From Trachelipus rathkii (Eukaryota > Arthropoda > Malacostraca > Isopoda > Trachelipodidae), in the NCBI GenBank assembly GCA_015478945.1, contig JABUQX010021035.1, positions 1-59,824 of the forward strand: 59,824 nt of DNA, written 5' to 3'. The notes beneath the pieces are model-generated. The model did no database searches. It saw nothing but the letters and a program-made list of their open reading frames with translations, and was not told the DNA's origin. Below are positions 10,601 through 24,670 of this stretch, piece by piece (position 1 is the stretch's first letter; each line of letters opens with the position of its first letter). Position numbers and translations under genes: made by a program.

Positions 10601-13600
10601 ATAAAAAAAAACTTCCGATGAATAATACACGACTTACGACCAAACTCAAACGGGCGGGCCTAGCAGGACAACACCTCGTACATCCCTAGGTTGACCTATT
10701 CTAATCAACCGCGGCGTACCCTTTCGAGCACGGGGTCGTGACGGCGCTCGCGTCATAACAGAAGACGAACGAGACCCATACCAGGACCGTTTCATTGAAC
10801 AAACCCGTTACTAAACGAAGAAAATTTTTGAAGAAACTTTTTCCGAAAACGTTTAAAAATATGTCAAATTACCAAGCTCGGAAAAAGCGGATTTCAAAAT
10901 CCGTTCGCGCACGTACCCGACTCAGGAGAGTTCGTGCAGATAGGAGTTTGTTTTGAGAGACACAGCTCACGTCGGAGTTATCCTCGGCGCGCTAAGCCAC
11001 GTAATGATAGTGACAATCCATGGTTTTGGCCTTTTCAAAAATAAACTCAGGTCATGAAGATTTTACTCGTGGGTATCGCAGCAAATATATGTGCTTGTTC
11101 TTGGTTCACGGTATGGTCGCCGCCGCGACTCTGTACTTCACGCTCGCTAGTGGATCAGCTGAGTGGCTGAAACGACATCGGCTCGACCCTTGACAAAGAA
11201 ACATAGTCGAAAAGGACATCAGATTTTCGTTCGGGAAACGATTAAATAAAATCTCGGCGGTCAAAAGATCGGACGCCTATCTTGGGTCTCAAGGAGTTCG
11301 TCGGGCAGGGACGCGTGAAATAATTTCGAAACTTCTTCTGGTGGTTCTCTTTCGGCGGGTCGAAATTTAAGCAGAAAGATGGGATATATGAGTGTTCTTC
11401 TCACGCACGCCTGTTCGATACGTGTTGATGCAGCTAGAAGTCGGGTGCTTCCGTCGCGAAATATTTCCATGCGATCGGTGGAGCCTATTACACGTAGTCC
11501 GCCGGTTCCGGTCTCTCTATTGGATCGTGTCATCTAGGAGTTTTCATTTGGATACTTCGTTTCTGACTCTCATAGCACTGCGCGAACCGGTAAAAATACT
11601 CGATACTCCGAAGAAAGATTTGCAAAATCTACATCTTCTTCATTAATCGTACCTCTGTGCATAGGGTAAAAGATTTGAAGCATGTTATACAGTACGATAT
11701 TATTAACTCGTTCCTCGTTGCTCTCGTTAGAGGAAACAACTGATCGGTGACATACATAGTCGGCGTGCGTGGATGTAGCGACCGAAAGTCCGCGGGACGT
11801 GCAAGTACGCTCGTAAACACAGACCAGATGATCAGGAGAGGGAGTTCGAACGGCAACGAGAGACGATGATGCGACGCACGAGACGAGGCGAGTGACGACT
11901 GGAGAAATGGATCTGCTGATTTCAGAGCCCTCAGTGGTGCGTGCTTCGAGGCGGGCACATAGGTTCTGTAAGACGAAAGCTGTACATAGAGACGCACTGA
12001 TTTTTCTTTTTCAATTTTAGCCACGGGCTTACCAAGGGGGTAAAATTATTTGTTTTTTTGGAGACATGCTCGATATTTTTTCCGACTCTGTTAAACTACG
12101 CACACATTGACAAGTGCGACTTTTTGACGGTGATTCTGGCATTCATCGAGTGCTATAAAACTATAATTTACAAGAACTGACATACCAATGTATCACTATT
12201 TCCTTCCTATGCGCGGTGCTTCATTCTTACCTGCTGCATTTATTAATCTAAAGGTCTAGCACGGTTCTGGATAGTTCTCCCGACGCATTTTTCGTTCTTA
12301 AGCCTTCTCTCGCACTCACGCTATGCGTAGCTCAACAGCGTTTTGCAAAGGCAAAGGATATGAATATCCGGGCTCTTTATCGTAAAGGCCTTCCGAGGTT
12401 TACAGCGCACCTCCGCGCGGACCAGTTCGCATCGCGATTGTTGCTAGCGACATTTATCGAAAAGACGATAAAGTATTTATTTACTCCCTTTTAGACGACA
12501 TCGGTTTTATACCTTTGTTCCTATTATGTCTGTTAACGCCGTTTCTGTTTCATAGTTTGATGTGTTAGATTATGACCTTGTTTTTCGATATCTTACTCGG
12601 AGGTTCTCATACTCAAATACCGTCGTTCTAGATTAGGACGGGCTATTCCGCGGTCGCGTCGCTTCTGAATTTTTGATAATGAGGACGCGACTTACGAGTA
12701 AGGGATTATGGACAAGAGGTGTTTATTCATTATTAAATCGATGTCTCGGTAATTCAATTACGGATTTCTGTCGCTTTACGTAGGATTAATAGTTATATAA
12801 CGGTTATTTCCTATTAACAAATATAGCGATAAAATATGAATTCAATCGGCTATTTTTGAAGCAAGATATTTTATGATAGTTATCTAACTACAAATCAAAG
12901 GGTAGTTTTGACTTATAAAAAAAAGATCTAATTATATTTGATATTGTTTATTTTTTTCCTTAACAATTAATAAAATAACTAATATTTTTGGGATTCTGAA
13001 TATACCGTATAAATATTCTAATTTGTATTAATATAATAGAATATCCTCCGAGTTCGATCCTCTATAAGTATCTCCGCTTATGTATACCTCTCGTTCTTCT
13101 TCCATTTTCGTTCTCTGTGTCGTGTATTATTTTTCTATTCTCTCTACTTCTCTTTATTATTCCGTTATTGCCTCTGACTTTGCTTGTTCAGTTATATGTG
13201 ATTATTCTTTTCCGCGAAATTGTTCTACTTCTCTCACTTTATCGCTCCAATCGCTCTTCTCGTTCTGTCTTGTTTGCTCTTAATTATGTCTGTCTTCTTT
13301 GTCTCATCACTCTCTATGAATGCTTCGTCATATTAATCTGCGTTTGATATGTTAATATTCGGCGTAAATTGTGTATCAGTGTAATTAAGTACTGACGTAT
13401 ATTCTTCGTCTCGGCTGCTCGTAAATACTCCTGATCTCGAACATTCCAGTTATCTAGAGACGTTTCAGCGTTCATGTTTATATAAATGGGATCGAATAGT
13501 TCAGATTGATCTGCTTAGTAGTGACCGAAAGCCTAATAATCCTTATATTCCTTCGGAAGTCGCGGGCTCATGGGTCAAGAGAATCTATTAGTCTTTCAAA

Positions 13601-16600
13601 CCTGCTTTGATATTCTTATGAATTCTTAACATACTATGTGGTTGTATTTCGGTGACCAAACGTCCTCTCTGAAGACATTCTATTGACTCATGTTGTTTTG
13701 TACGTTGGAGAATAAACGTTTCCGCGTTTAAGGTCAATGTTGTTTCTTTTTCTGAGCTGTCTTTGTCATCGCTCGATGATTTCTTGTTTGCTGGATTACC
13801 GCGCATTTTTTTCTAAGCCTGATGTTTGTCCTCAAGTGTATGATCTACTGAATCGCGTCTGCTTGAGCGGTGTCGTTTATTGATGTCGGGTATTATAATA
13901 CTTATGTTTCGCCTACCATGCTCTTTCATCTTTGCGCAGTTTTTTGTATTTAGGAAATAAGGTCGACCTTTTCTGGCCCGATGTTGGCGTTCAGTTCGAT
14001 TTCCTTATCAAGTGTCTTTTTCCTTACTAATTCTTGTTGCAGTTTTGGTGACTTGGCAAGCATTAGTTCTTAACGTCAGTGGATCTCGATCGTAGGTATG
14101 ATTTAAGATTTTTCTTACGATATCTGTATTGGGTTTCGAGTGCTCTCTTAGGTATGCTGAAAGGATGATTAACGGGTGACTAGTAAACAAGAGTTGGTAA
14201 ATAAAACCTCTAACGAAGTATGTTGTCGTTGAATATATAATATCGTATCTTGAGAGTTGTTTTATTTCTTGCACTCTTCTCGTATTAGATGTACGTGTGG
14301 GGTTCGTTCCTCGGTTATTCTGTATTCTTATATTCGCCTTTGATTTGGAGAGAATTTATCTGTGTGCTGTCTTTGGATCGATTGTCGTCAAGAGTAAGCT
14401 CGTCAATGATTCGCTTTGCCTTTTTAATAGACGTCGGTCATGTAGTCTATCTTATCTTCTTTGTGCGTCATCGGGTGATATCAGCGGCGATGGATGAACA
14501 TGGTGGTTAAGTATTTCGCTCTTTTGGCGTAGCTGTGTTGTTCAATATATGATATTAGTTTACTGTATGTGGATTTGCTTAGTCACTAGCGTAAGAATGT
14601 ACGATGAGAATGAAATTTGCCCGAATTAATTTCATAATTTGATAGGTTGTATAGATAGTTTGATAGCTAGGTAGAGTAATTTCATCTATGTTTGGTTTCT
14701 GTTTCGCTTGCAGCAGGTGAAATAACGCGCGCTCTCAAAAAGAAATTATTCACTGGTTTTGTGAGTTGCGGATGATCATTGTATACTCGATCGGCTAGTG
14801 CATCGGACATCGAAACGCTCCAGATCTCTCTAATCGGTCTTACAATTGCTGTTCTCACGAGTACGCTATCTCTATCGCTCCTTCGCTTTTCAAACTTTAT
14901 ATTCATGACCAAAGAATAATTATTTTTATACTTCGTTTTAGTAGTAAGAAGACATAAGTGATACATTTCTGTGTTGTCGTGATGGTGGAACTTCTGTGTA
15001 TGTTAATAGGTGTACGTGTATACGAGGTGTTGCATCACGTAATAGATAACGATATATAGACTTTAATTTAATGATGACCGTCATTCTCGATCGTGGTAGA
15101 AGCGCGCCTTCGACAAATAGCTTCAGATAGCCCGTCGGGATGATCCGCATAGACGTCATATTTCACGGCCCGAATTTATCTTACGCTAAGCAATATATAT
15201 TAATAAAAGCACATCAGTGCTCTCTCCCTTTCTTCCTTATTCGAGTCGGTTACTTCTCTCCGACATTACAGTGTTAAATATCTTCGTTGATTTGATACGT
15301 GGGAAGCTTCGATAAAATTTTCATGCTCAGCACCTATGTCACGCCACTGCCTGACGCGAAAATGCTTTTTATCATAAAACGGATGGGATTAATTGTTTAC
15401 CACGTACTTAGCATGGATTATTTATGCGTCGGTATTATAGGATATTGGTCTGTACATTTTCATTAGTAGTCATTCACTCTATGAGCTTGGTCCTGGTCTG
15501 TCTAATTAATCTGATTTTCTCGGATCGGAGTTGGTCGCTCTGCGACTGCTATCGTACCTCTTGACTTCTTTCTGTAATTTCGTCGATGCTATTGAATTAC
15601 TCGCTTCGCTTCCCTTCTTTTTTTTTGTTTCCATATTTTATTTTCTTCTCGCTCGTTTATCAAGAAATTTACATTGAATGTGTAATATCCGCGACTCATC
15701 TCATTCTTATAATTTCGCGTCGTCTTCGTCTGTTCGTCTTAATTTATCATATACCTCATCATGACTGGGTTATTAGTTATGATAACACAGTGAAAGATTT
15801 TCGTATTTAGTAAAATTATTGTCGAGTGTAATGAGTATTAACACCTTTAAGCACAGTACCTGTCGCAAATACTTAGTGTCGAAACTTTTGAAGACGAACC
15901 ATAATGGGACTTTGAAACATTTCGAAGACGAAACATTTCGAAGACGAAACATTTCGAAGACCACAATTCCTATGAGAATTCAGAATATATATTAACGAGA
16001 TTTACAATATTGTTTACAATAAGCTTTATATAACATCTTGAACAATTCTAAATGTTGAAGAAAATAATTTGGTTGCTGTTTTATCCTGATAATGATTCCG
16101 CAAGTACCTACAGTCTAAACGATTATGGACGTACTGTTTGTATCATACGCGTCATGAATTCTATGCTCTGAATATTTGTCAGGTGGTCAGAACTGGGTGC
16201 CGAGAGTTAAAAAATATGCAATCTATTCTCGCTGGGTTGTTTCTCATATCTCATCTCGCGTAGATTACTTTCAATTATGAGGTTAGTAAATTTTTCTTAC
16301 CTTCCAATTAGCAATTTTATCTCATCATAATTTTTTAGTATTACTTCGTAACTACAATTGAAATTATTTATTATATTATTGCTTATTATATTATTCTTAT
16401 CTTACAATTAGCAATTTAATTTTCTAACCAAAATTTTAATATTATTATATATATTATATAGTATATATAATCTAACCAATATATTTGCTTGTATATTTGG
16501 AAATACAATGGACGTACTATGTTCAACTTTTGGCTTCATTTAAATAAAATATTAAAATCTGCCCATTATATATATAGAGCCTGGATTATTCAGAATTAAC

Positions 16601-19600
16601 TTGTTTTAGGATAATGTATATCCCCTCTTTCCGCAGATCAATAATAATAAATTCTACTCTCCCTTGTGGAATAAATGTTATTTCTGAGATCATCCGAACT
16701 AAATTTTCTTAACTTCTCATGTTTGATGTACAGATGGAGTGATAGCATTAAAATTAGACAGAGTCGATCGTATACAGAATAGAAGGGTGAGTTACTTTTA
16801 AATGGCTATCCATTGTCGCTACTTATTCCAGCTGTAGGGTTATTTAACTCACTAACCGGTAGTGATACGTATCTATTAGTGTTCATCCAGAAGCAACATA
16901 AGCCAATATAAATTCTTGAAGACTACAGACAAATTGATATTATACTATATTTTTATAGACGTATATACAGAAACCGTTTAAATCTACATATTTTATTTCC
17001 TCTAATCTAATTTAAATACTAAATTTGAGAGAGTATTGATAACGAGATAGAGATCAAGTGTGGTAGCTCATCTTAATGTAGAGACGGACTTATATGGACA
17101 AAATAAGAACTTACTAAGATTTTTCTCCTTAAGTGGACGGCCCACTCTATCGCTGATAGTAAGATATTGAGATACGGTAAATCCGCAAGCTAAATCGTAC
17201 AAGCAGCCACCGGAATTTGCTATCAGCGTCACTTATCGAACACGAACAGATATATCGTAACATTTATTTATATATTCACGTTAAAAGTCATAAAAGGTTC
17301 ATCATATATGACAAACGGATCTGCAGAAAGAATAACGAAAGCGTACAAGAACCTCGAATCGACACTGACGCATAATAAAAAGAAGGAGAATTAGCGCAAT
17401 GAGTCCGCCCAGTCAGAGTCATAACACGTCCCAGTTGCTTTATCACTAACCCTTATCTTACGAAAAACTGCACGATCTTTATCGCCTGCACGATAAAAGA
17501 TCGAGGGGATGGTAGAAAAAGTTATCTATTTTTAATATCTAAGTATCGCTTATCGTTAATCGCCTGCTAGGAATCAGTTCTTTCTTCCAGTCCTCTAAAA
17601 AATAATATCGGTCGTAATTAAAAGAAAATGACAGACCTAGAAACATAGTTATACGCCGATCACCCTCCACTCTCTTTTCTTTCGGTATAGTACACAGGTA
17701 TTCGCTATCGAACTTGAATTCCTACGCAAATATATTATTACGGGTTTATACATGTTAAAATATCGATGAACTAAAGAGGCGAGCAGATTGTATGCGGGAT
17801 TAGAACAAGGATCGATAACGCTATTAAGGAGGAATGAGACCTACGATTATTCAGATCCGCGGTAAGGCGAGTAACGCAAATATACTTAAAAATACCGCGA
17901 TCCAAGCGAAACTACGTGATGAACGTAGCGGACAGGATGTACGCCCTTCTCACGGAGCCGCACAAGGCGACCCCGGGCCGGGGACGAATACTGCGAACGG
18001 CTAGGCTCGCGCTGGAGCCACGGCGCGGTATAGCGCCAGATAATCACGGGGAACTTCGGGGATTAGCGCGAGGATATCAACGGAATTTATGACATTCATT
18101 AAAACAGGTAGGAGCTTAAGAGGTAGTACTATCTAAATAATCTTAACCTCTGAGGTTGGGTAGCAGTAGAAAATATCCACTGTGGCCAGTTTATATAGTT
18201 AATAGAAGCGGAGTCCTACAGGGAATCCGCGATACAAGAATACGTTGGTATGAGGTGGGTGGACTATATAGATACGGGATCGAAGTACCGTCTCGTAACG
18301 CACGAACTTAGGACATCCTTCTCGTTAAAATGTGCGAATATAATCAGGAGGTTGCTCGGAAAGTAACTTGCGCGTTGCCAATAAAATTAGTTGCGTTAGC
18401 CGTGAAAGACGAATTCATAGGGTTGTCGTGCATTAGATACAAATTTTAGGGTGCGTTGGCTCCGTAATATGATGTGGATTTCATTATACATCGTCGGAGG
18501 CGGATATGACACATAAGAGATAGATAAGTTAGTAGAGGAAAAGAGATATAGTAAATACGAATAAGGTACCGACTAGATTAGTTTGCACGTCTTCCTCATC
18601 CTGTATAAGATCGTAAAAAGAATCAGGTACAAGATCTGAGAGAAGTTAGAGGTCGCGCTCGAAACTGACACAGACGTGAGCCTCGCACTGGAGTGTTGTA
18701 TCATGCAGAACCCAATTTGGGTTACCGATCAAAAAACATTTTGGGTTCTCAATGAATCAATATACTCTCGTGATATGTCAAAAAACCGTCCAGGAAGCTC
18801 TCTCTCTAGATAACGCTGACAGTTGGAGTTTTATATAAAAATCGGAAGGTCTCAATAGTGAGATGGTTCGTCGTGGGTCGATCTCACGAGAATAAGAAGA
18901 TACTTCAGTTATTTCAAGAAAGCAAGTTCTGGGGGTCTACTCCACAATAGCTAGCTGGGATACTATCGCAATATAAGTTATTGGGTGTGTCAGTCGCAAA
19001 ATATAAGATTCTCTGAGAGTGTCTCACTCACAAGATGGCAAGTCAATGGGTTTTTCAACAAATATTTTGAGAGTTTCCTTGAAACACTACACAAAACCAG
19101 AGCATAAGCAGCGTTGAGTATACGTATAATAAATCAAAGGTCAAAAATAAGCGATTCAGCGTGTGCCTTAATAGAGTGTCTCACCTTGGTAATATGCGTC
19201 TTACCCCTACTCACCCTAGTAAATACCCCCGCCCCCACCCAGAATTTCGTGCTTAACTACCTTCGTGTATACTTGCACTAGAGAACGACTGAGTAGCAAG
19301 GACTAGCGAAAGGATAACTCAATAACGTATTCTCTACCACTCTGATCTCCGTAGTTACAGATCTTCAGCACGTTTGAAATAATGACTCTTTGGTATGTCA
19401 CCTATTCCGTTTAGAAGTATAATTTAATCCCTATTACTATATACCGAAGCTGATTATTCTCACCAAATTGAAACCTGAACTTAAACAATCATTATAATAC
19501 CATCCTATTCCGACGATCTTGCCGAAGGGTATATAAACTATTTACACAGAAAGTCAGTTCGCTCTGAAATTATTCTCATTACGAACCGAGAATAATTTAT

Positions 19601-19900
19601 AGTGTAATACCAACGCCACTTTTCTATACGGGAAGACTACGCTAGAATCTTCGGATTGGCCGGAAAAGAAGAGATACGTTTAATGCCAGCAGAGCGACTA
19701 GATGCGTTTTAATGACATTATATTGAAGATTCATTAATTCATTCGCTATTTCTTCTTAAAAACGCGGCGTCGATCTGAATACTCGCCCATCACGTTGACG
19801 GAAGATATATTCTTCGTAGCCTCGAGGACCTCTTGATTACGAACGAATTGTAAGCAGAATTAGTGAGAGTATAATGAGAGCATCGGGTACGACCTTAGAT
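7617..19900. other. 12-kb stretch with no supportable gene; drifting base composition
   Basis: No open frame here shows a motif, and the longest are of the size expected by chance. Base composition changes in blocks: roughly balanced with more GC from 8.3 to 12.7 kb, strongly T-rich on the plus strand from 12.9 to 15.8 kb, AT-rich around 16.3-16.6 kb, then A/G-rich to about 20 kb. Short gene-like runs appear in alternating frames (for example near 10,850-11,030 and 11,240-11,640), as expected if real genes lie under dense insertion and deletion errors. I see no partner for this stretch elsewhere in the window. Confidence 0.5.
15914..15961. repeat. three perfect tandem copies of a 16-bp unit
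   Basis: The unit GAAACATTTCGAAGAC occurs three times without a mismatch (15,914-15,929, 15,930-15,945, 15,946-15,961). Degenerate copies lie just upstream from about 15,880. A perfect array inside otherwise noisy sequence suggests the array itself is correctly read. Confidence 0.8.
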
Positions 19901-21106
19901 TAGATTAGTTATACGTTCTTAGAGGGATGCGTGTTGAATATTGTTCCGAGTGTCGAACGTGAATGGCATACGCTTTTGTTATATTCCTGGGATGGTAAGT
20001 ATCGTGATATTTTATTGTTTATGTTGATGTATCTTCTCCTAGATTTATGCTCTCGCTATTTCTGTGATTTATTTCTCATTTAATTGTTCAGGTGTCTAAG
20101 TACATATTAGGGGCTATTTTATTATGGTGGCGTAGTAGCTCACTCGCTCTGAGAGCCACTGATTCGATAATACTCTGACCCTCTGTGAAGATATATCAGT
20201 GGATACGTTCATCATCATGTCCTCGTTTGGAATTCTGTTTGTTTCTCTCTCTACATTGTAGTTTTGGTCGCATTTATCTGATCTTATCGAACTTGTATTA
20301 CGTAATATATATATATTATTAGACTTAGTATATATATGTTCAATAGTGACGTCGTTCTTAATTGATATCAATCACTGTTCTTCTCTATAGCGATGTTATC
20401 ACATGTGTTCTTACTGTGATATATTATGGTATACTAACTACATTCTCGTGATTCGACCGTATTACTACTAGCAAAAACTCTTCGCTATTATCATAATAGC
20501 CCGACAGAGAACGCGAATACACTCGCGACGTACACATGGGATAACGCGCGAAAGAGATAATTAATACGCTAATATAGTTTGCGCGTCGTCTATGAGGTAT
20601 GTCCGTGATATATAGATATATATAGCCTCCGGACTACCTGCCTATCTACTAGTATTTTGATAAGCTGTACTAATACTAGTTTAAATAGATATAAGCTCAT
20701 AGACATTTTCACGCCAAGACGGCAGTATGAAAGGATAACGCGCAGCTAAGCGGTTTTCTGTACGCGGAATAACTATTCTGCAAATTACTCAGATCATATT
20801 ACATATGAGACAATTACTTAGTCTTTGAAAATGGATAATACGGGAAAAAATATTACTAATTATAATACTTTTATTCACGTACTTTAGACCGCAGCACGTC
20901 GAACGCCATAAATAAGTTACAAGTATACTCTGGAAAAGCGGCATTGTATTGTATTTCGGAGAGAGGTCCAGAATAAGAGATATCGGTATACTCACGTGTA
21001 AAGGCACCAATGCTGCTCGCTTCTCAGTATGACTTTTATTATACTCTAGCCGCTGATCTCTTTCAAAAATGTCTGTTCGAATAATCTCATTTTACATTAC
21101 GAGTGC

Positions 21107-21180
21107 ACGATGAAGGCGGAATCAACTCACATCATAATAAGGAGAACACACCAGCTTAAAATTGTGGACGCCTTCATCGT
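21107..21180. repeat. 12-bp inverted repeat with 50-bp loop
   Basis: ACGATGAAGGCG at 21,107-21,118 is matched by its exact reverse complement at 21,169-21,180. It lies in unreliable sequence, so a functional hairpin cannot be claimed. Confidence 0.4.
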
Positions 21181-21837
21181 ACAAACGAATGTGGTGTCTT
21201 GTGTGTGATCTCACGTCGTTGTCGAATGCCGCAAATGCATTAACAATTCAAAATACCAACAGTGAGGGACGGAGAGACTTACCCTCGTAGACAGTAGCGG
21301 AAGCGGCGCACGGGTATGCCGCTGTTGTAGTCCGTGTGCGCCCCTCTCTGGGTTCTGTAGGCTGTCGTCTTGTTTACTGCTTAGTACAATATATAGTATG
21401 AGGTACTTCCGCGCATTTATTACCGCCTCTTGTTATTATAACTCTTTGCTGGGTTATTACTTTAGCACTATTAGGCATAGTTGGGTAGTGATACTTATGG
21501 TTAACCTTACGAAAGGACTATAAAAGGAAATTATAGACTAATTAAATTGTAATTCTAAAAAAATAATCATGTTTCGTCTGGGATATTTAGCCGTGTAAAT
21601 TCTTTAAAGATATATTACTTCTACCGTACAATGATCGTAATTCGCAGAGACACACCAGCCGCGCATTATTGACAAGCATCACAAGCCATACTACACAACT
21701 AAGCTGGACACATAACACAACATATCATAACTCATTATATACAATACACAACATACACACACACACACACCATTGTTAACTAAAATTAACTGAAAGTTTT
21801 TCAATTATTTATTTAATCAGTAATATAACCGTTATTT

Positions 21838-22260
21838 ATCTATAATATATCTTTGCCAGCAAAAACCTTTAACAAGTAGCTACGTAATGACAGAATCAGA
21901 CTAACCCTCAAATGCATTTGATAACCAACTCGCACGAGCTGGCTCATATTTACAGAGTGTCGGCGTTCAGTATGCTGGCCGACTCGCTCCTCAACATGGT
22001 TTCCGAAATCGGAGTATAGCAGATAATATTAAGAGTACTGAGTTAAGGGTTTTCACGCAGGTTTCATCAGAATTACTGTAAAACTCTAGCAGGAAGATAG
22101 TTGCACATAACTCCACCGACGCAAGATGCGTACGCAATTGGTCAAATATTTCAAGCCGACGTCATCGCTAACTTGATATTTAGCTAGATATCCTTCTAGG
22201 ATGCAAGATGGGTATTATTATTTCGTTACTTAATAAGTAAATATAATGTCTGCGCTCTAT
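21838..22260 (+). pseudogene. degraded inverted copy of the poly-Gln / HEXXH gene, with a perfect 100-nt core
   Basis: Bases 21,913-22,012 are identical over exactly 100 nt to the reverse complement of 49,628-49,727. On either side similarity falls at once to an indel-rich level but stays collinear. To the left GCAAAAACCTTT is shared, preceded by a CA/ACA-rich stretch where the clean gene has CAA repeats. To the right fragments such as AAGATG, TACGCA, TCAAATATTTCAA and AAGATGGGTA appear in the same order as in the clean gene. The copy has more bases than the original over the same interval, so insertions dominate. No frame is intact. It is either a raw long-read copy or a decayed duplicate. 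Confidence 0.85.
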
Positions 22261-24549
22261 AAGCACTTCCTATCACTCAGAACCATAAGATTGCATGGAG
22301 ATAAAGATTAAGCGATCGCATGTAATTGTTAGGGAAGAGCATTCTTCTGTATATTATGGTGCTCAGTGATACTACACGGAAGTATGGACATTAATCATAC
22401 AAGACATGAATATTTGGCATAAACCTCACGGACGAGATCTTGCTAGATGATGCAAGATATTCATAACGGTATATGCGACTATATAGTATTAAAGTCGCCA
22501 GATACTACTTGGCTTCGTGCTAGAACTTTGGCGTATTTCTCGATGCATCGGAGCGATGGATAAATGGAGAATTGGTAACGTATCGCACGCGCAGACACCG
22601 CTCTGGACATTGGGCGAGACGCTCTGATATTTATCATATCTTAAAAAGGGTTACGAAACGGGTGGGTCTTGGGACTTTCTCATTACTTCATCATAATAGG
22701 TATTATCAAGCGATAGAATTAACTCGAGGAACTATTGTCAGACCACTTCTGTGGCAATCGATGTTTTCTTTCTGACATACTTTGTTAATTTTATCCGACC
22801 TTCGCTCGCATCGACTAGTTAACACCTTAAGCAACTTCTGAGAAGAGCCAGTAAAATTACTCAGTGTCTACGCAACAAGGGATCAGACTCTCTATGATCT
22901 CGTCAAGCGCTAAGAAAATATGGTATGGAAGTCCTTAATATAGCATTGCAGATCTCTTGTCAAATGTTTAGGTATGTTATAAGCTACTAAATATATACTT
23001 CGATAAACAGCAAAGGCTCCGCTGTCGTATGATAGGATTTTGTAATTGTGTACGAATGTGAGACGCTGAAGAATTTGATTTAAAATAGGTAATATTTCTG
23101 GCAAGTGATTTAGTGCGCACTGTTGAGATTTTGTCCATCTGCTCGATTTCTATATTAAAGATCTTGGGTGGTTAGACTAGTATGCTTATTTATAAATATC
23201 TCAAATATCTGGAATTATAATCTCTATTAGCAGCATTTGAAGATCGACGAATTATGATAGGCACCGGATAAATCAAATAATACTGTTAATCAGGATGGAC
23301 AAGAGGGATTAGACCTTCTCTTGATCTTTTACTACTCTTCAGTTTAATTTTAAAGTCGCAGACTCATAATTCGTGGTCCGTCAGCTACACCAAGGCATAA
23401 TTCGAATTTGTCTTTTCTCAGCAAATTATCTGGATTAGATACTAGAGGTTTTCAAATGCATAGGTTAATATATCACTGACATACACTCCGCCAGCAATGT
23501 ATGTGTATTCCGAAATTGGTGCAGTGCTACAGTTGTGACGATCCGGTATCAACTACTTATTATAAGGATACTAAAGCGCAGATTACGAGGAACTTTCTCG
23601 CTCGTGCCCAGATCGGCAGCTGATTCAAATAGAGTTCACGAGCAGTCTCGCACGTTGCGATGACTCAGAAGACGAAAGGAACATTGATACGTGTTACAAT
23701 TGTTCACGAGCACGCAAATTGTCACGCCGCGGTGTTTGTAATATTTAGGAGGACACAGACGGCGTTAGTGTAATGCGTGAGGACGTGTCGTCTACGCGTG
23801 CAGTACTATATTGAAGTATACGACTACTCGCTTGGAGCCCTCGTAGTAAAACAATATTAGTATAGTCATTACAAGGAATTAGGAGACGCTTGTAACAAAA
23901 CGCGAGACGTTAATCTGACTTCTATCCTATGCCACTGTTTCATATTCAGCGACTGGGGTCTAAATTATCAAGTAAATCTGTTATTCGCGGATACCTATAA
24001 AGTGAATTATAAACCCCGTTCTTAGCTGATCTAGAATCCGTTATGACTAGAGTGACGCTACGTGAATAAATGGCCTAGGTGAAAGCTAGTAGATTATAGT
24101 TAGTAGCTCCCAGTACAGTTTTGACCACGTCCTATCAATTGTTCTCTTCGGCTACTATGTGCTAAAAAGACTAAAGATCAGACGAAGTTAGTCTAGTATA
24201 TAGTACTTAGGTACATGTCTCATATATATACGAATTAAAATAACTATTGTCAGCGTGATGGTTAGTTTCTCACGTCGCTAATTCAAAGATTCAGTCACTA
24301 GATTTATTCATCGAAGTAATTATCGCACACGGAAGTTGATTCGAACACATACATTGTCCATGGAAGCTTGTACAAAGCCTTACGCGGAGTAACGACGTAG
24401 AAGCAGGATGTATGACAATATGAACGTGTGAGTTTCGTTATATCCCGAAAGATACCCCTTTTAAAAAAATTCGTCATCGAATAAAAAATTAAGAAATGGA
24501 ACAGTTCTTCGTGGCACGGATCTTCCAGGTTCGAATTTATTCGCGTACC

Positions 24550-24670
24550 TTTCACGTATATCTGACGTTAGTAAAAGAATATAGATCTAATCATTATCAT
24601 ACTCGTGCGTACATTATTTATGATTCTGACAGTATGTGCAGAATCGGTTTTCGCGCAGGACAGGAATACA
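24550..24670 (+). pseudogene. degraded inverted copy of part of the basic-protein gene at 47 kb
   Basis: Fragments AAGAAT, ATTATCAT, ACATTAT, AGAAT, GGTT and CGCGCAG occur here in the same order as in the reverse complement of about 47,340-47,460, separated by insertions. The position fits the mirror arrangement of the neighbouring anchors. Individually the matches are short, so confidence rests on order and spacing. Confidence 0.5.

Noticed and set aside
11629..12024. 131-codon minus-strand open frame
   Set aside because: Composition is unlike the clean genes, there is no motif, and the length is within what chance gives in 60 kb.
18708..18723. Palindrome AACCCAATTTGGGTT
   Set aside because: Short, isolated, in unreliable sequence, with no operator context.
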